Source of the DNA: Amycolatopsis balhimycina FH 1894
GTDB taxonomy: Bacteria; Actinomycetota; Actinomycetes; Mycobacteriales; Pseudonocardiaceae
NCBI RefSeq assembly: GCF_000384295.1
Contig: NZ_KB913037.1
Coordinates: 5,452,822 to 5,516,821, forward strand
Direction: 5' to 3'
DNA: 64,000 nucleotides
Both the position numbers and the translations under genes were made by a program. This document shows, in pieces, positions 7,891-17,428 of this stretch. Within the stretch, counting starts at the first letter, position 1; every line of letters starts with the position of its first letter. The notes beneath the pieces were generated by a model that saw only the letters and a list, made by a program, of their open reading frames with translations, searched no databases and had not been told where the DNA came from.

Positions 7891-8892
7891 ATGCGGATCA
7901 AGTGGCAGGTCGTGGCGGTCACCACGGCCATGATCGTGGTGACCGGCTGCACGGTCACCGTCGGCGGTTCGGCGTCGCCGGTGCCGGGCCAGGGCCCGGT
8001 GGCCAAGGCCGCCGACGTCTGCTCGCTGCTGAGCCGGGACCAGGTCGACGCCCTCGGCTACCAGAACCCCGGTCGCGCGGTGAAGGAGAACAAGCAGCGG
8101 CTCCAGCCGCCGATGTGCCTCTGGAGCTCGAAGGACGACGCCGACCCGTCGGCCGTGCTCGACGTCGGCCTGGCGACGGACATGAACTTCGACGAGTACC
8201 TCTCCGGGGCCGTGGCGAAGTCCTCGCCGCAGCGGATCGGCGGGTTCAGCTGGACGCAGTACGGGTCGATCCTGCCCGACGACTGCACGTACTACACCGT
8301 GTTGGGGACCAAGTCCTTCGCGTACGTCGGCGTCTCGGCGGGCAAGCTCGAGAAGTCGTGCGAGCTGGCGAAGGCCGTGATCCCGCAGGCCGCGGCGAAC
8401 CTGCCCGGCGGCACGCCCGCGCCGCCGATCACCCCCTCCCGGACGGCGAACCCGGAGCCGGGCGGGCCGCTGCTGTCGGCCGACCCGTGCACGATGCTGA
8501 AGCCCGACCAGGTGGCGCAGCTCAAGGGCATCTCGCCCGAAGGCAAGAAAGACAGCTCGTCCACGGTCCCGAACGCGACCTTCTGCCTGTGGGACGACAC
8601 CGACGGCGACGACGGCCAGAAGGCGTTCGAGGTCTGGCTCGGGCCGAGCACGCCGGCCGGGGAATGGCCGGGCGCGAAGGGTGTCCCGCCGACCGAAACC
8701 GTCGACGTCGGCGGCAAGAAGTGGGGCGTGTTCCCGAACATGGGCGGCCTGCGGGTCACCTGCGGCGCGACCCTGGCGATCACCGAGACGTCGTCGGTGC
8801 AGGTGGTCAGCGGGTTCATCGGCGACGACACCAAGACCTGTGACCTCGTGAAGCAGGGTCTGCCGCTGGTGACCGCGAACCTGCCGGGTTAG
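7891..8892 (+). CDS. DUF3558 lipoprotein, tandem-domain
   Basis: A 333-residue secreted lipoprotein with signal peptide and lipobox VVTGC; Cys20 is the likely lipidated residue. Two DUF3558-like domains follow. Each opens with a Cys-Leu or Cys-Thr-Met signature (DVCSLLSRDQV and DPCTMLKPDQV), has a middle Cys in CLW (MCLWSS, FCLWDD), and ends with CELAK or CDLVK then TANLPG. A proline-rich linker at about residues 172-192 joins them. Family function is unknown. It starts at ATG after GGGAGG. Its TAG stop overlaps the TAA stop of the convergent lhgO-like gene by 3 bp. Confidence 0.85.
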   Translation: MRIKWQVVAVTTAMIVVTGCTVTVGGSASPVPGQGPVAKAADVCSLLSRDQVDALGYQNPGRAVKENKQRLQPPMCLWSSKDDADPSAVLDVGLATDMNFDEYLSGAVAKSSPQRIGGFSWTQYGSILPDDCTYYTVLGTKSFAYVGVSAGKLEKSCELAKAVIPQAAANLPGGTPAPPITPSRTANPEPGGPLLSADPCTMLKPDQVAQLKGISPEGKKDSSSTVPNATFCLWDDTDGDDGQKAFEVWLGPSTPAGEWPGAKGVPPTETVDVGGKKWGVFPNMGGLRVTCGATLAITETSSVQVVSGFIGDDTKTCDLVKQGLPLVTANLPG

Positions 8893-10076
8893 TCCTTCGA
8901 CACCTGGTCGGCGATGTGACGCGCGATCTCGAGCGCGCTCGTCGCGGCCGGCGACGGCGCGTTCAGGACGTGCACCTGGTCGCGGGCGGTTTCGATGAGG
9001 AAGTCGTCGACGAGCGAGCCGTCGCGGCGCATCGCCTGGGCCCGCACGCCGGAGCCGTGGCGGACGATGTCGGCTTCGGTGACGGCCGGGACGAGCCGGG
9101 CGAGGCTCGCGGCGAAGCGCTTCTTCGAGAACGACCGGCGGACCTCGTCGAGCCCGGTCGGGAACGCGTACTTGCGCGCGAGCCGCCAGATCCCGGGGAA
9201 GGCCGCGACCTCGGCGACGTCCTTCGCGGAGAAGTCGGCCCAGCGGTAGCCCTCGCGGCGCAGCGCGAGCACGGCGTTCGGGCCGGCGTGGACACTGCCG
9301 TCGAGCATGCGTGTGAGGTGCACGCCGAGGAACGGCAGCGTCGGGTCCGGCACCGGGTAGATCAGGCCCTTGACCAGGTGCCGCCGGTCCGGCTTGAGCT
9401 CGTAGTACTCCCCGCGGAACGGCACGATCCGCGCGGACGGCGTCAGCCCGGCCAGCCGCGCGACGCGGTCGGAGTGCAGGCCGGCGCAGTTGACGAGCCC
9501 GTCGGCGACGACGACGTCGCTGCCGGTGGCGACCTCGACGCCGCCGTTGCTCCCGGCGCGGATGGCCACCGCGGGACTGTTCAGCCGGAGGTCGACGCCG
9601 GCCTCGTCGAGCAGCCGGACGAGCGCTTCGCAGACACCGGGGAAGTCGATGATTCCGGTCGACTCGACCCGCAGCGCGGCGACGCAGGCCACCTCGGGCT
9701 CGTACTCACGAGCTTCGGCGGGGGAGATCTTCTTCGCCGGGACGCCGTTGGCCTCGGCCCGTTCGGCGAGGATCTCGAGGGCGGGGATCTCCTTCTCGTC
9801 GGTGGCGACGACGAGCTTCCCGCACACCTCGACGGGCACGCCGTACTGGCGCGCGAAGTCCACGATGGACCGGTTCCCGGCGACCGACATCCGCGCCTTG
9901 AAGGAGCCCGGCTTGTAGTAGAGCCCGGCGTGGACGACGTTCGAGTTGTGCCCGGTCTGGTGCGCCGCCCAGCGGGACTCCTTTTCCAGCACGGTGACGT
10001 CCAGCCCGCGCCTGGTCAGCTCCCAGGCCACGGCCAGACCGACGATCCCGCCCCCGACGACTACGACGTTGCGCAC
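8889..10076 (-). CDS. lhgO: L-2-hydroxyglutarate oxidase (LhgO family FAD enzyme)
   Basis: A 395-residue FAD-dependent oxidoreductase of the DAO fold. The N-terminal GGGIVGLAVAWEL is the dinucleotide-binding motif, followed by the conserved Glu in VLEKE. HQTGHNSNVVHAGLYY is the LhgO/L2HGDH signature, and GVHLTRMLDG and NAPSPAATSALEIA lie toward the C-terminus. It oxidises L-2-hydroxyglutarate to 2-oxoglutarate, passing electrons to the quinone pool or oxygen. The GTG at 10076 has TAGCCT 8 nt upstream (10085-10090) and no Shine-Dalgarno. The box overlaps the end of the SARP gene. Confidence 0.9.
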   Translation of the reverse strand: MRNVVVVGGGIVGLAVAWELTRRGLDVTVLEKESRWAAHQTGHNSNVVHAGLYYKPGSFKARMSVAGNRSIVDFARQYGVPVEVCGKLVVATDEKEIPALEILAERAEANGVPAKKISPAEAREYEPEVACVAALRVESTGIIDFPGVCEALVRLLDEAGVDLRLNSPAVAIRAGSNGGVEVATGSDVVVADGLVNCAGLHSDRVARLAGLTPSARIVPFRGEYYELKPDRRHLVKGLIYPVPDPTLPFLGVHLTRMLDGSVHAGPNAVLALRREGYRWADFSAKDVAEVAAFPGIWRLARKYAFPTGLDEVRRSFSKKRFAASLARLVPAVTEADIVRHGSGVRAQAMRRDGSLVDDFLIETARDQVHVLNAPSPAATSALEIARHIADQVSKD

Positions 10077-10084
10077 GATCGACC

Positions 10085-10090
10085 AGGCTA
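10085..10090 (-). promoter_or_regulatory. -10 box (TAGCCT) for lhgO
   Basis: On the minus strand TAGCCT lies 8 nt before the GTG at 10076. It includes the stop codon of the upstream regulator gene. Confidence 0.45.
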
Positions 10091-13000
10091 CGCGAGCGGG
10101 GAAGGGGAAGGATCAGCGGCTGAGCCGGTCAGCTCCGCCAGACCGGCCGTGGTCAGCGCTTTCTGGGCACTCATCCCCAAGCCGGCGCCGTAGGCGCGCT
10201 CGAACCCGGCCGCCCCCAGCGACTCGCGCACCCGGGCCCGCACCGCCGAGGTGTCCAGGTCGCCGGCGATCGGCGTCCCGCGCATCCCCGCCGCCGCGCC
10301 CAGCAGCACCGCCGCCTGCGCCGGCTGGGCCGCGGCTCCCGCCATGCCCTCCAACGCGGACGCCACGACGTCACTCGCGTGCCAGTGCCGGCCCAGCACC
10401 AACGCGTCTTGGTGCCACGTGGCCGCTTCGGAAGCCCGGCCCTCCGCGAGCGCGAGCCAGCCCAGCGAGATCATCGCCGCCGCCCGGACCGTCTCCGCCG
10501 AGAACGAGCCGCCCGTGCACTCCGTCAACGCGCGCTCGCACCACTCCCGCGCCGTCGCCGGATCGCCTTCGTAGCGGGACAGGTTCGCCAGCCCGATGTA
10601 CGCCGACGCGCGCGATTCGGGCATTCCGGTGCGACGGGCCATCGCCGCCGCCAGTTCGTAGTCCCGGCGGGCACCGCCGAAGTCGCCGGACAGCAGCCGC
10701 GTCCAGGCGCGGCGGACGATGAGATCCGCGGCGTCGTCCGTCGCGCCGATCTCGTGCATCAGGCCCAGTGCCTCGTTCATCAGCGGCAGGGCGGCGTCGT
10801 GCTCGCCACGCCAGGTCAGCAGCTGCGACAGGTGGTCGAGCGCCATCGACAGGCCCCACCGCTCGCCCAGCGCCCGGAACTGCGCGGCCCCTTCGCGCAA
10901 CCCTTCCTCGGCCGCGGCCAGGTCGCCCGTCATCATCCCCCGCAGGCCCATCCCCGTCGGCAGCAGCGCCCAGGTCCACGGGTCGCCTTGGGCCAGCAGC
11001 GCTTCGCCGCGGCCGAGCAGCTGCTCGTCGTCATCCGGCGGACCGGCGACCACGCCCAGCAGCATCACCAGGATCGGGTTCCGGGGCGCCCAGTCCACGC
11101 TCGTCGCGTACCGGTGGACCATCGGCAGGTACTGCTCCAGTGACTCGTCCGGATGTCCCGACAGCGCACCGAGAACGCACACCAGGAACTCCTCGACGTA
11201 CTCCTCGCGCAGGTCCGGCGGGCACCGCGAGACGACCGCCTGCGACAGCCCGGCGCCCTCGAACCGCCGCCCGCGCATCCACCAGTACATCGCCAGCGAC
11301 GGCACGAGCCGCAGGGCGAGCACGACGTCGTGCTCGGTCGCCCAGCGCAGGGCGGCCAGGAGGTTGTCGTACTCGGCGTCGATCCGCGCCAGCCACTCCA
11401 GCTGGGCCGCGGTCCGCAGCATCGGGTCCGCTTCTTCGGCGAAGCGCAGGAAGTACTCGGCGTGCACGCGGTGGAACGTCGTGGTCTCGCCCGCTTCGGC
11501 GAGCTTCTCCGCGCCGAACGCGCGGATCGTCTCCAGCATCCGGAACCGCCCGCCGACGGCCTCCACCAGCGACTTGTCGGCCAGTTCGAGCAGCAGGCCG
11601 TCGTCGGCCCCGCACACTTCGGCGGCGGACGCGGCGGTCGCGCCGCCGGAAAACACCGTGAGCCGCCGGGCCAGCTCGCGCTCGTCGTCGCCGAGGAGGT
11701 CCCAGCTCCATTCGACGACGCCGCGCAGCGAGCGGTGCCGCGCCTGCGCCGTCCGGCTGCCGCGGGCGAGGAGCCGGAAGCGGTCGTCGAGCCGGGTGGC
11801 GATCTCGCCGAGCGCCAGGGTCCGGACGCGCGCCGCGGCCAGCTCCAGGGCCAGCGGCAGGCCGTCGAGGGCCGCGCAGATGTGCTGGACGTCGCCGATC
11901 GTCGATTCGTCGACCGCGAACGTGGGGTCACTCGCGGCCGCGCGATCGGCGAAGAGCCGGATCGCCGGGAACTCACGGGCCCGCGCGGCGGGCGTCCCGG
12001 GCGGCGGGACGGCCAGCCGCGGCACCGGCGCCAGCTGCTCGCCGGTGATGCCGAGCGGCTCGCGGCTGGTCGCGAGCACTCGCAGGCCCGGGCACGCGGC
12101 GAGCAGCCGCGCGGCCAGCCGGGCCGCGACGTCGACGACGTGCTCGCAGTTGTCGAGCACCAGCAGCGTCGAGCGGTCGCGCAACGCCGACAGCAGCCGC
12201 TCGACGGGATCCTGGGCGCCACCGCGGGCCGCGGCCAGTGCGGCAGTTGGCGCGTCACGCAGGCCGAGCGCGCTCAGCACCGCGCGGACGACGTCGGCGC
12301 TCTCGTGCGGCGCGAGCTCGACGAACGCCACTGTCCCGGCTTCGGCCGCGGCGATCTCGATGGCCAGCCGGGTCTTGCCGGTGCCGCCCGGCCCGGTCAG
12401 CGTCACGAGCCGGGTGCGCGCCAGCAGTTCCGCCCCCTGCCGCAGCTCGTCGCCGCGGCCGACGAAGCTGGTCAGCTGCGCGGGCAGCGCCGGGATCACC
12501 GGCTGTTCGGTTTCGCCGCGAAGCACCGCGAGGTGGGCTTCGGCGAGTTCCGGGCCGGGGTCGGCGCCGAGCTCGTCGGCCAGGGTGCGGCGGGCGTCTT
12601 CGAACGCGGCGAGCGCGCCGGCCGGCCGGCCCGCGGCCGCCAGCGCCCGCACCAGCTGGGCACGCGGCCGTTCGCGCAACGGCTGCGCGGCGACGGATTC
12701 CCGTAGCCCGGCGAGGACGTCTTCGGCCTGCCCCAGCGCGAGCCGGGCCTCGACGTGGTCGTCGGCCGCGTCCGCCCGCAGCTCCTCGAGCCGGGTGGCC
12801 TGGCCCGCGGCGAACGGCGCGTCCGCCAGGTCGCTGAACGCCGTCCCGCGCCACAACGCCAGCGCCTCGCCGAGCACTCCCGCGGCTCGCGCGTGCTCGC
12901 CGTTCTTCAGCAACGCCCGGCCTTCGCGCGCAAGACGTTCGAACGCGAGAACGTCCACTTCGTCCGGTTCGACGGCGAGCCGGTACCCGGCTGCGGTGAA

Positions 13001-13243
13001 CTCGACCGGCGCCAGTTCCTTCAACGCCGTCCGCAGGCGCGAGACCTGGGACTGGAGCGCGTTCGCCGCGCCGTCCGGCGGGTGCTCGCCGTACATGCCG
13101 TCGATCAGCCGTTCGGCGGGCACGAACCGCCCGGCCTCCAGGGCGAGCAACGCCAGCAGCGTCCGCGACCGCGGGCCGCCGATCGCGACCTGGGCGCCGT
13201 CCGCGCCCCACGCGGCGACGGCCCCCAGCACCCCGAATCGCAT
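10088..13243 (-). CDS. SARP/AfsR-type transcriptional regulator with NTPase and TPR domains
   Basis: A 1051-residue regulator. Residues 1-95 are an OmpR-like winged-helix DNA-binding domain (RFGVLGAVAAW, RTLLALLALEAGR, LQSQVSRLR). Residues 97-245 are the bacterial transcriptional activation domain (ending LADELGADPGPEL). An NB-ARC/STAND-type NTPase follows with Walker A GPGGTGKTRLA near 284-294 and Walker B LLVLDNCEHV near 360. The C-terminal half is rich in alpha-helical, TPR-like repeats. Such proteins usually activate secondary-metabolite genes, but no antibiotic cluster is visible here. The ATG at 13243 matches the family's start and has TACGCT 6 nt upstream. A longer 5' extension is considered false. 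Confidence 0.9.
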   Translation of the reverse strand: MRFGVLGAVAAWGADGAQVAIGGPRSRTLLALLALEAGRFVPAERLIDGMYGEHPPDGAANALQSQVSRLRTALKELAPVEFTAAGYRLAVEPDEVDVLAFERLAREGRALLKNGEHARAAGVLGEALALWRGTAFSDLADAPFAAGQATRLEELRADAADDHVEARLALGQAEDVLAGLRESVAAQPLRERPRAQLVRALAAAGRPAGALAAFEDARRTLADELGADPGPELAEAHLAVLRGETEQPVIPALPAQLTSFVGRGDELRQGAELLARTRLVTLTGPGGTGKTRLAIEIAAAEAGTVAFVELAPHESADVVRAVLSALGLRDAPTAALAAARGGAQDPVERLLSALRDRSTLLVLDNCEHVVDVAARLAARLLAACPGLRVLATSREPLGITGEQLAPVPRLAVPPPGTPAARAREFPAIRLFADRAAASDPTFAVDESTIGDVQHICAALDGLPLALELAAARVRTLALGEIATRLDDRFRLLARGSRTAQARHRSLRGVVEWSWDLLGDDERELARRLTVFSGGATAASAAEVCGADDGLLLELADKSLVEAVGGRFRMLETIRAFGAEKLAEAGETTTFHRVHAEYFLRFAEEADPMLRTAAQLEWLARIDAEYDNLLAALRWATEHDVVLALRLVPSLAMYWWMRGRRFEGAGLSQAVVSRCPPDLREEYVEEFLVCVLGALSGHPDESLEQYLPMVHRYATSVDWAPRNPILVMLLGVVAGPPDDDEQLLGRGEALLAQGDPWTWALLPTGMGLRGMMTGDLAAAEEGLREGAAQFRALGERWGLSMALDHLSQLLTWRGEHDAALPLMNEALGLMHEIGATDDAADLIVRRAWTRLLSGDFGGARRDYELAAAMARRTGMPESRASAYIGLANLSRYEGDPATAREWCERALTECTGGSFSAETVRAAAMISLGWLALAEGRASEAATWHQDALVLGRHWHASDVVASALEGMAGAAAQPAQAAVLLGAAAGMRGTPIAGDLDTSAVRARVRESLGAAGFERAYGAGLGMSAQKALTTAGLAELTGSAADPSPSPLA

Positions 13244-13249
13244 GGGCCC

Positions 13250-13255
13250 AGCGTA
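13250..13255 (-). promoter_or_regulatory. -10 box (TACGCT) for the SARP gene
   Basis: On the minus strand TACGCT ends 6 nt before the ATG at 13243. There is no Shine-Dalgarno, consistent with a leaderless message. Confidence 0.45.
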
Positions 13256-13370
13256 GGACGTCCTTCGGCGCGTGGTGGGCGCCATTCGAAAGTCGACTTC
13301 GGCGTGGGCCTGTGAATCACCTGAGCGTGCGTCTATACACTTCGCCGGGTCCCCACGCAATGGGAGAGGT

Positions 13371-14504
13371 ATGTCGTCCGAGAGCATTGCCCTAGGTCAA
13401 CCCACCGTGGGCGAAGAGGAGCTCGCCGCTGTCGCCGAGGTCTTCCGGTCCGGGTGGCTGGCCGGTGCCGGACCGGCGTGCCGTCGCTTCGAGGAGCGGT
13501 TCGCCAAGGTCACCGGCACGGCGCACGCGTTGACGACCGCGAACTGCGGCTCCGCGCTCTTCCTCGGGCTCAAGGTCCTCGGCGTGCGGCCGGGTGACGA
13601 GGTGATCGTCGGCGACTACACCTTCCCGGCGACCGGCCACGCCGTCGTGCAGGCCGGCGCGACGCCGGTGTTCGCCGACATCCGCCCGGACGTCTTCAGT
13701 GCCGACCCGGCGCACGTCGAAGCCCTGGTCACGCCCCGGACGGTCGGGATACTCGCGGTCGACGTCGCGGGCCAGCCCGGCGACTTCGACGAGTACCGCG
13801 CGATCGCCGGCAAGCACGGGCTCTGGCTCTTCGAGGACGCCGCGTGCGCCGCGGGCGCGACGTACAAGACGCGCCCGGCCGGCAGCCTCGCCGACCTCGC
13901 CGCGTTCTCCTTCCACGGCCGCAAGGGCATCACCGCCGGCGAGGGCGGCGCGCTCGTCTCCGACCGCGAAGACCTCATCGCGCACGCCCGCAAGCTGCAC
14001 ACCTACGGCATCGAGCCGGCGATCAGCCGCGAAGGCTCGAACACCCTGCCCATCCCGGAGTTCCACGAGCTCGGCTACAACTTCCGGATGTCGGACGTCC
14101 AGGCCGCGATCATGAACGTCCAGCTCGACCGGCTGCCGGACCTCCTCGCGGCCCGCCGTTCGGTCGCGAAGCGCTACCACGAGGCTTTCGCGGATGTCGG
14201 CGCGCTGACCGTCCCGGTCGAACTGCCCGACCGGGAGCACCCCTGGCAGGCCTACCTCCTCACGGTCGCCCCGGAAATCAGCCGCGACACGCTGGCGCTG
14301 CGGATCCGCGAACAGGGCGTCCAGTGCAACTTCGGCACCTACGCCTCGCACCTGCAGCCGATCTACGGGCCTCAGGCCCCGCTGCCCGTTTCGGCGGACG
14401 CGTTCGCGCGTCAGCTCGCCGTCCCGATGCACGCCAACCTGACCGACGCCGAGGTCACCCGCGTCGCCGAGGTCGTGCGCGAAGCCGTGCAGTCCCTGTC
14501 CTGA
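13371..14504 (+). CDS. DegT/DnrJ/EryC1/StrS sugar aminotransferase
   Basis: A 377-residue PLP enzyme that probably transfers an amino group from glutamate to a nucleotide-linked keto-sugar. Landmarks are the TTANCGSALFLGL entry, GDYTFPAT, VDVAGQPGDFDE, FEDAACAAGATY (Asp on the PLP pyridine) and the Schiff-base lysine in SFHGRKGITAGEGG. ELGYNFRMSDVQAAIMNVQLDRL is the usual dimer-contact stretch. The ATG has GGGAGAGG just upstream, and a TATACA sequence at about 13334-13339 may be its -10. It opens a four-gene sugar operon ending at 17296. Confidence 0.92.
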   Translation: MSSESIALGQPTVGEEELAAVAEVFRSGWLAGAGPACRRFEERFAKVTGTAHALTTANCGSALFLGLKVLGVRPGDEVIVGDYTFPATGHAVVQAGATPVFADIRPDVFSADPAHVEALVTPRTVGILAVDVAGQPGDFDEYRAIAGKHGLWLFEDAACAAGATYKTRPAGSLADLAAFSFHGRKGITAGEGGALVSDREDLIAHARKLHTYGIEPAISREGSNTLPIPEFHELGYNFRMSDVQAAIMNVQLDRLPDLLAARRSVAKRYHEAFADVGALTVPVELPDREHPWQAYLLTVAPEISRDTLALRIREQGVQCNFGTYASHLQPIYGPQAPLPVSADAFARQLAVPMHANLTDAEVTRVAEVVREAVQSLS

Positions 14505-14527
14505 AGCCACCGACCGAGGAGAAATTG

Positions 14528-15457
14528 GTGTCCGACAAGAAGGTGCTCTTCACCGGGGGCGGTGGCTTCATCGCCGCGCACGTCATCCCGCTTCTGCTCG
14601 AGAGTGGCTACACCGTCCGGATCTTCGACAACATGACCCGCGGCGACCGCGGCCGGGTGAACGAATTCGTGGCCACCGGCAAGGTGGAGCTCGTCGAGAA
14701 GGACGTCCGGTACGGCGGCGCGGTGCGCGAGGCGATGCGCGGCTGCACGCACGTCGTCCACTTCGCGACGGTGTCGATCAACAAGTCGATCGCCGACCCG
14801 CACGAGTCGATCGACATCAACATGGTCGGCAACCACAACGTGTTCGCCGCGGCGGCGGACGAGGGCGTCGAGCGGCTGGTGTTCGCTTCGACGGCGTCGG
14901 TCTACGGCGACCCGAAGCGGCTGCCGATGCACGAGGACGACGAGCTGCGCCCGCTCACGCCGTACTGCATCTCGAAGCGCGCGGGCGAGGACATGCTCGG
15001 CTTCTACGAGCGCCAGAAGGGCCTGTCCTGGAACGCGCTGCGGTTCTTCAACGTGTACGGCCCCGGTCAGAAGATCGAGGCCTACTACACGTCGGTGATC
15101 AACCACTTCATCCAGCGCCTGCGCGCCGGCCAGCCGCCGATCATCGACGGCCGCGGCGACCAGTCGATGGACTTCGTGCACGTCACCGACCTCGCGCGGG
15201 CCGTCGTGGCGGCCCTGGAGTCGGAGAAGGCGAACGTGCCGATCAACATCGGCACCGGCATCGACACGTCGATCGCGGCGCTGGCCAAGATCCTCATCGA
15301 GGCCGTCGGCGTCGACGTCGAGCCGCTGTTCAACGAGCGTGACGTGCTGGTCTCGCGGCGCGCCGCCGACATCAGCCGCGCCCGTGACGTGCTGGGCTGG
15401 GAGCCGCTGATCACCGTCGAAGACGGGATGCGGGACCTGGTCAAGGAAACGGAATGA
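14528..15457 (+). CDS. NAD-dependent nucleotide-sugar epimerase/dehydratase (extended SDR)
   Basis: A 309-residue extended short-chain dehydrogenase/reductase. The N-terminal VLFTGGGGFIAAH binds NAD, VHFATVSINKSI and VFASTASVYGD give the beta-4 and Ser/Thr positions, and TPYCISK holds the Tyr-Lys catalytic pair. GDQSMDFVHVTDLARAVV and NIGTG are typical of UDP-glucose/galactose 4-epimerase relatives. The exact sugar is unknown. The GTG start has GAGGAG upstream and lies 23 bp after the aminotransferase stop. The 3' end overlaps the glycosyltransferase start as ATGA. Confidence 0.9.
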   Translation: MSDKKVLFTGGGGFIAAHVIPLLLESGYTVRIFDNMTRGDRGRVNEFVATGKVELVEKDVRYGGAVREAMRGCTHVVHFATVSINKSIADPHESIDINMVGNHNVFAAAADEGVERLVFASTASVYGDPKRLPMHEDDELRPLTPYCISKRAGEDMLGFYERQKGLSWNALRFFNVYGPGQKIEAYYTSVINHFIQRLRAGQPPIIDGRGDQSMDFVHVTDLARAVVAALESEKANVPINIGTGIDTSIAALAKILIEAVGVDVEPLFNERDVLVSRRAADISRARDVLGWEPLITVEDGMRDLVKETE

Positions 15458-16686
15458 ACGCCACCGCGGGGCCCGCCCGAGGACGTGCGATGCGCATCGC
15501 GGTGGTGAACAACTTCTTCCCGCCGCGGGTCGGCGGCAGCGCGCACATGGCGGCGTCGCTGGCGGCGCAGTTCGCCGAGGCCGGGCACGAGGTGCTGGCG
15601 ATCACCGCCGCCTACGACGAGGCCCCGGCGGAGGAAGAGCGCGACGGCTACCGTGTCGTGCGCCTCCCGGCGGTCAAGATGCCGCAGATCGGCCTGTCGA
15701 TCGACTTCGACATGAGCTTCGCGTCGCTGCGGCCGGGGAACTGGCGGCGGCTGTGGAAGCTGCTGGACGAGTTCAAGCCGGACGCGATCCACCTGCACGG
15801 CCAGTTCTTCGACCTGTCGTGGCTGGCCGGGATCTGGGCGCGGCGGCACGGCGTGCCGGCGCTGCTGACCATCCACACCCTGCTGATCAGCGACAACAAG
15901 CTGTACGGTGGGGTGTTCCGGCTACTCGACGCGGTGCTCGTGCGGCCGATCCTGGCGTACCTGCGGCCGCGGTACGTCCTCCTCGACAAGCTCGGCGTCG
16001 ACTACTGCGTGGAGCGCTACGGCACCAGCGACGCGAACTCGGAGTACTTCCCGATCGCCGTCGACACCGGCCACTTCGCGAAGCCGGTGACGAAGGACGT
16101 CCGCGCCGAGCACGGGATCGGCGACGGGCCGCTGATCGTCTCCCTCGGGCACGTGATCCCGCTGCGCAACCGGCTGCCGCTGATCGAGGCCCTGCCGTCC
16201 ATTTTGGACAAACACCCGGGGGTCCGGGTGGTCGTGGTCGGCCGCGTCTACCACGACGCGTTCCTGAAGCGGGCCGCCGAGCTGGGTGTCTCGGACGCGC
16301 TGGTCGTCACCGGCCCGGTGCCGAAGGAGGACGTCCCGGCGTACTTCGCGGCGGCGGACATCGTCACGCACGACCTCAACGGCGGTTGCGGCACGGCGTC
16401 GCTGGAGGCGATGCTGTCCGGCACGGCGACGATCGCGTCGGTGACCGAGGACAACTACCCCGGCATCGAGCTGCGCAACGGCGAAAACGTGCTGCTGGTC
16501 CGCCCGGACGACTCGGAAGCCGTGGCGCGCACGGTGATCGAGCTGCTCGACGACCCGCGGAAGCGGGCGCTGATCGCGCAGCGCGAGAGCGAGATGGTGC
16601 GGTCGAACTTCGGCCTCGACGTCGTCGCGGAAGAGCATTTGAGGACCTTCGAGAAGCTGGTGTCGGAAGCCGATGTTCTTCGATGA
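15454..16686 (+). CDS. GT4-family glycosyltransferase
   Basis: A 410-residue GT-B glycosyltransferase. The N-terminal domain opens NFFPPRVGGSAHMAASLA, the pattern for acceptor-side GT4 enzymes. The C-terminal donor-binding half contains VSLGHVIPLRNRLPLIEA, VVGRVYHDA and the EX7E-like stretch GGCGTASLEAMLSGT, with E at the phosphate-contacting position. It probably transfers the aminated sugar made by the upstream enzymes to a lipid or glycan. The ATG overlaps the previous stop as ATGA; a second ATG at 15490 is a possible alternative start. It overlaps the acetyltransferase by 14 bp. Confidence 0.9.
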   Translation: MNATAGPARGRAMRIAVVNNFFPPRVGGSAHMAASLAAQFAEAGHEVLAITAAYDEAPAEEERDGYRVVRLPAVKMPQIGLSIDFDMSFASLRPGNWRRLWKLLDEFKPDAIHLHGQFFDLSWLAGIWARRHGVPALLTIHTLLISDNKLYGGVFRLLDAVLVRPILAYLRPRYVLLDKLGVDYCVERYGTSDANSEYFPIAVDTGHFAKPVTKDVRAEHGIGDGPLIVSLGHVIPLRNRLPLIEALPSILDKHPGVRVVVVGRVYHDAFLKRAAELGVSDALVVTGPVPKEDVPAYFAAADIVTHDLNGGCGTASLEAMLSGTATIASVTEDNYPGIELRNGENVLLVRPDDSEAVARTVIELLDDPRKRALIAQRESEMVRSNFGLDVVAEEHLRTFEKLVSEADVLR

Positions 16687-17296
16687 CGAGCGCAGCCACC
16701 GGCTGCGCCCGCAGATCCTGACCGAGCTCGTCTCGCAGTACATGAACGACGCCGAGCGGGCGGCGTTCTACGGGCTGCCGTCGACGTGCCGGGTGCGCGA
16801 GCGCGTGAAGATCGTCAGCCCCGAGAACCTGAAGATGGGCGAGCACTGCTGGATCGGCGAGGGCGCGGCGCTCGACGCGAGCGGTGGCCTGGAGATCGGC
16901 GAGCACACGAGCATCGGGCTGAACACGCTGATCTTCACGCACTCCAGCTGGCTCGCGAACATGACGCTGCAGAACCACTCGGGCAGCGACCTGATCGAGC
17001 GCAAGCCGGTGAAGATCGGCAAGGGCTGTTTCATCGGCGGCCTGGTGGTGATCATGGCGGGCGTGACGATCGGCGACTTCGCGACGGTGCAGCCGAACTC
17101 GGTGGTGGCGAAGGACGTCCCGCCGCGGACGCTCGTGGCGGGTAACCCGGCCCGCGTGTTCCAGCGGTACGACGAGGAGTACATCCAGTCCGAAGTGGAC
17201 CGGGTCCGCGCGGAGAACGCCCGTCGCCGGGCGATCGCGGAGGAACGCGGCCAGGCTCCCGGCTGGGGCGCGCCGTCCGGGGATTTCTCGGAGTAG
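16673..17296 (+). CDS. Hexapeptide-repeat (LbetaH) acetyltransferase
   Basis: A 207-residue protein with about eight left-handed beta-helix turns (VKIVSPENLKMGEHCWIGEG through KIGKGCFIGG, VTIGDFATVQPNSVV) and the usual exit motif VAGNPARV. This is the xenobiotic/sugar O- or N-acetyltransferase architecture (maltose or galactoside acetyltransferase-like). The C-terminal 40 residues are a charged helix. It is the last gene of the sugar operon and overlaps the glycosyltransferase by 14 bp. It is likely to decorate the sugar added by its neighbour. Confidence 0.88.
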   Translation: MFFDDERSHRLRPQILTELVSQYMNDAERAAFYGLPSTCRVRERVKIVSPENLKMGEHCWIGEGAALDASGGLEIGEHTSIGLNTLIFTHSSWLANMTLQNHSGSDLIERKPVKIGKGCFIGGLVVIMAGVTIGDFATVQPNSVVAKDVPPRTLVAGNPARVFQRYDEEYIQSEVDRVRAENARRRAIAEERGQAPGWGAPSGDFSE

Positions 17297-17428
17297 TCGC
17301 GGCTCGCTGTTCGGCCTTTGTGACAGTTTGCGCTGGTAGAGCCCCATTGGGCGACTACTCAGAGCAGTGGCAATACGGCAGACTGCGTGAGAAGATGACG
17401 TCCAGTGACCGAAGACAGGAGAAGGCGG

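Noticed and set aside
13244..13387. 5' extension of the SARP gene to 13387
   Set aside because: The ATG at 13243 gives the standard RFGVLG start and has a -10 box 6 nt upstream. The extension would overlap the promoter and start of the divergent aminotransferase gene.
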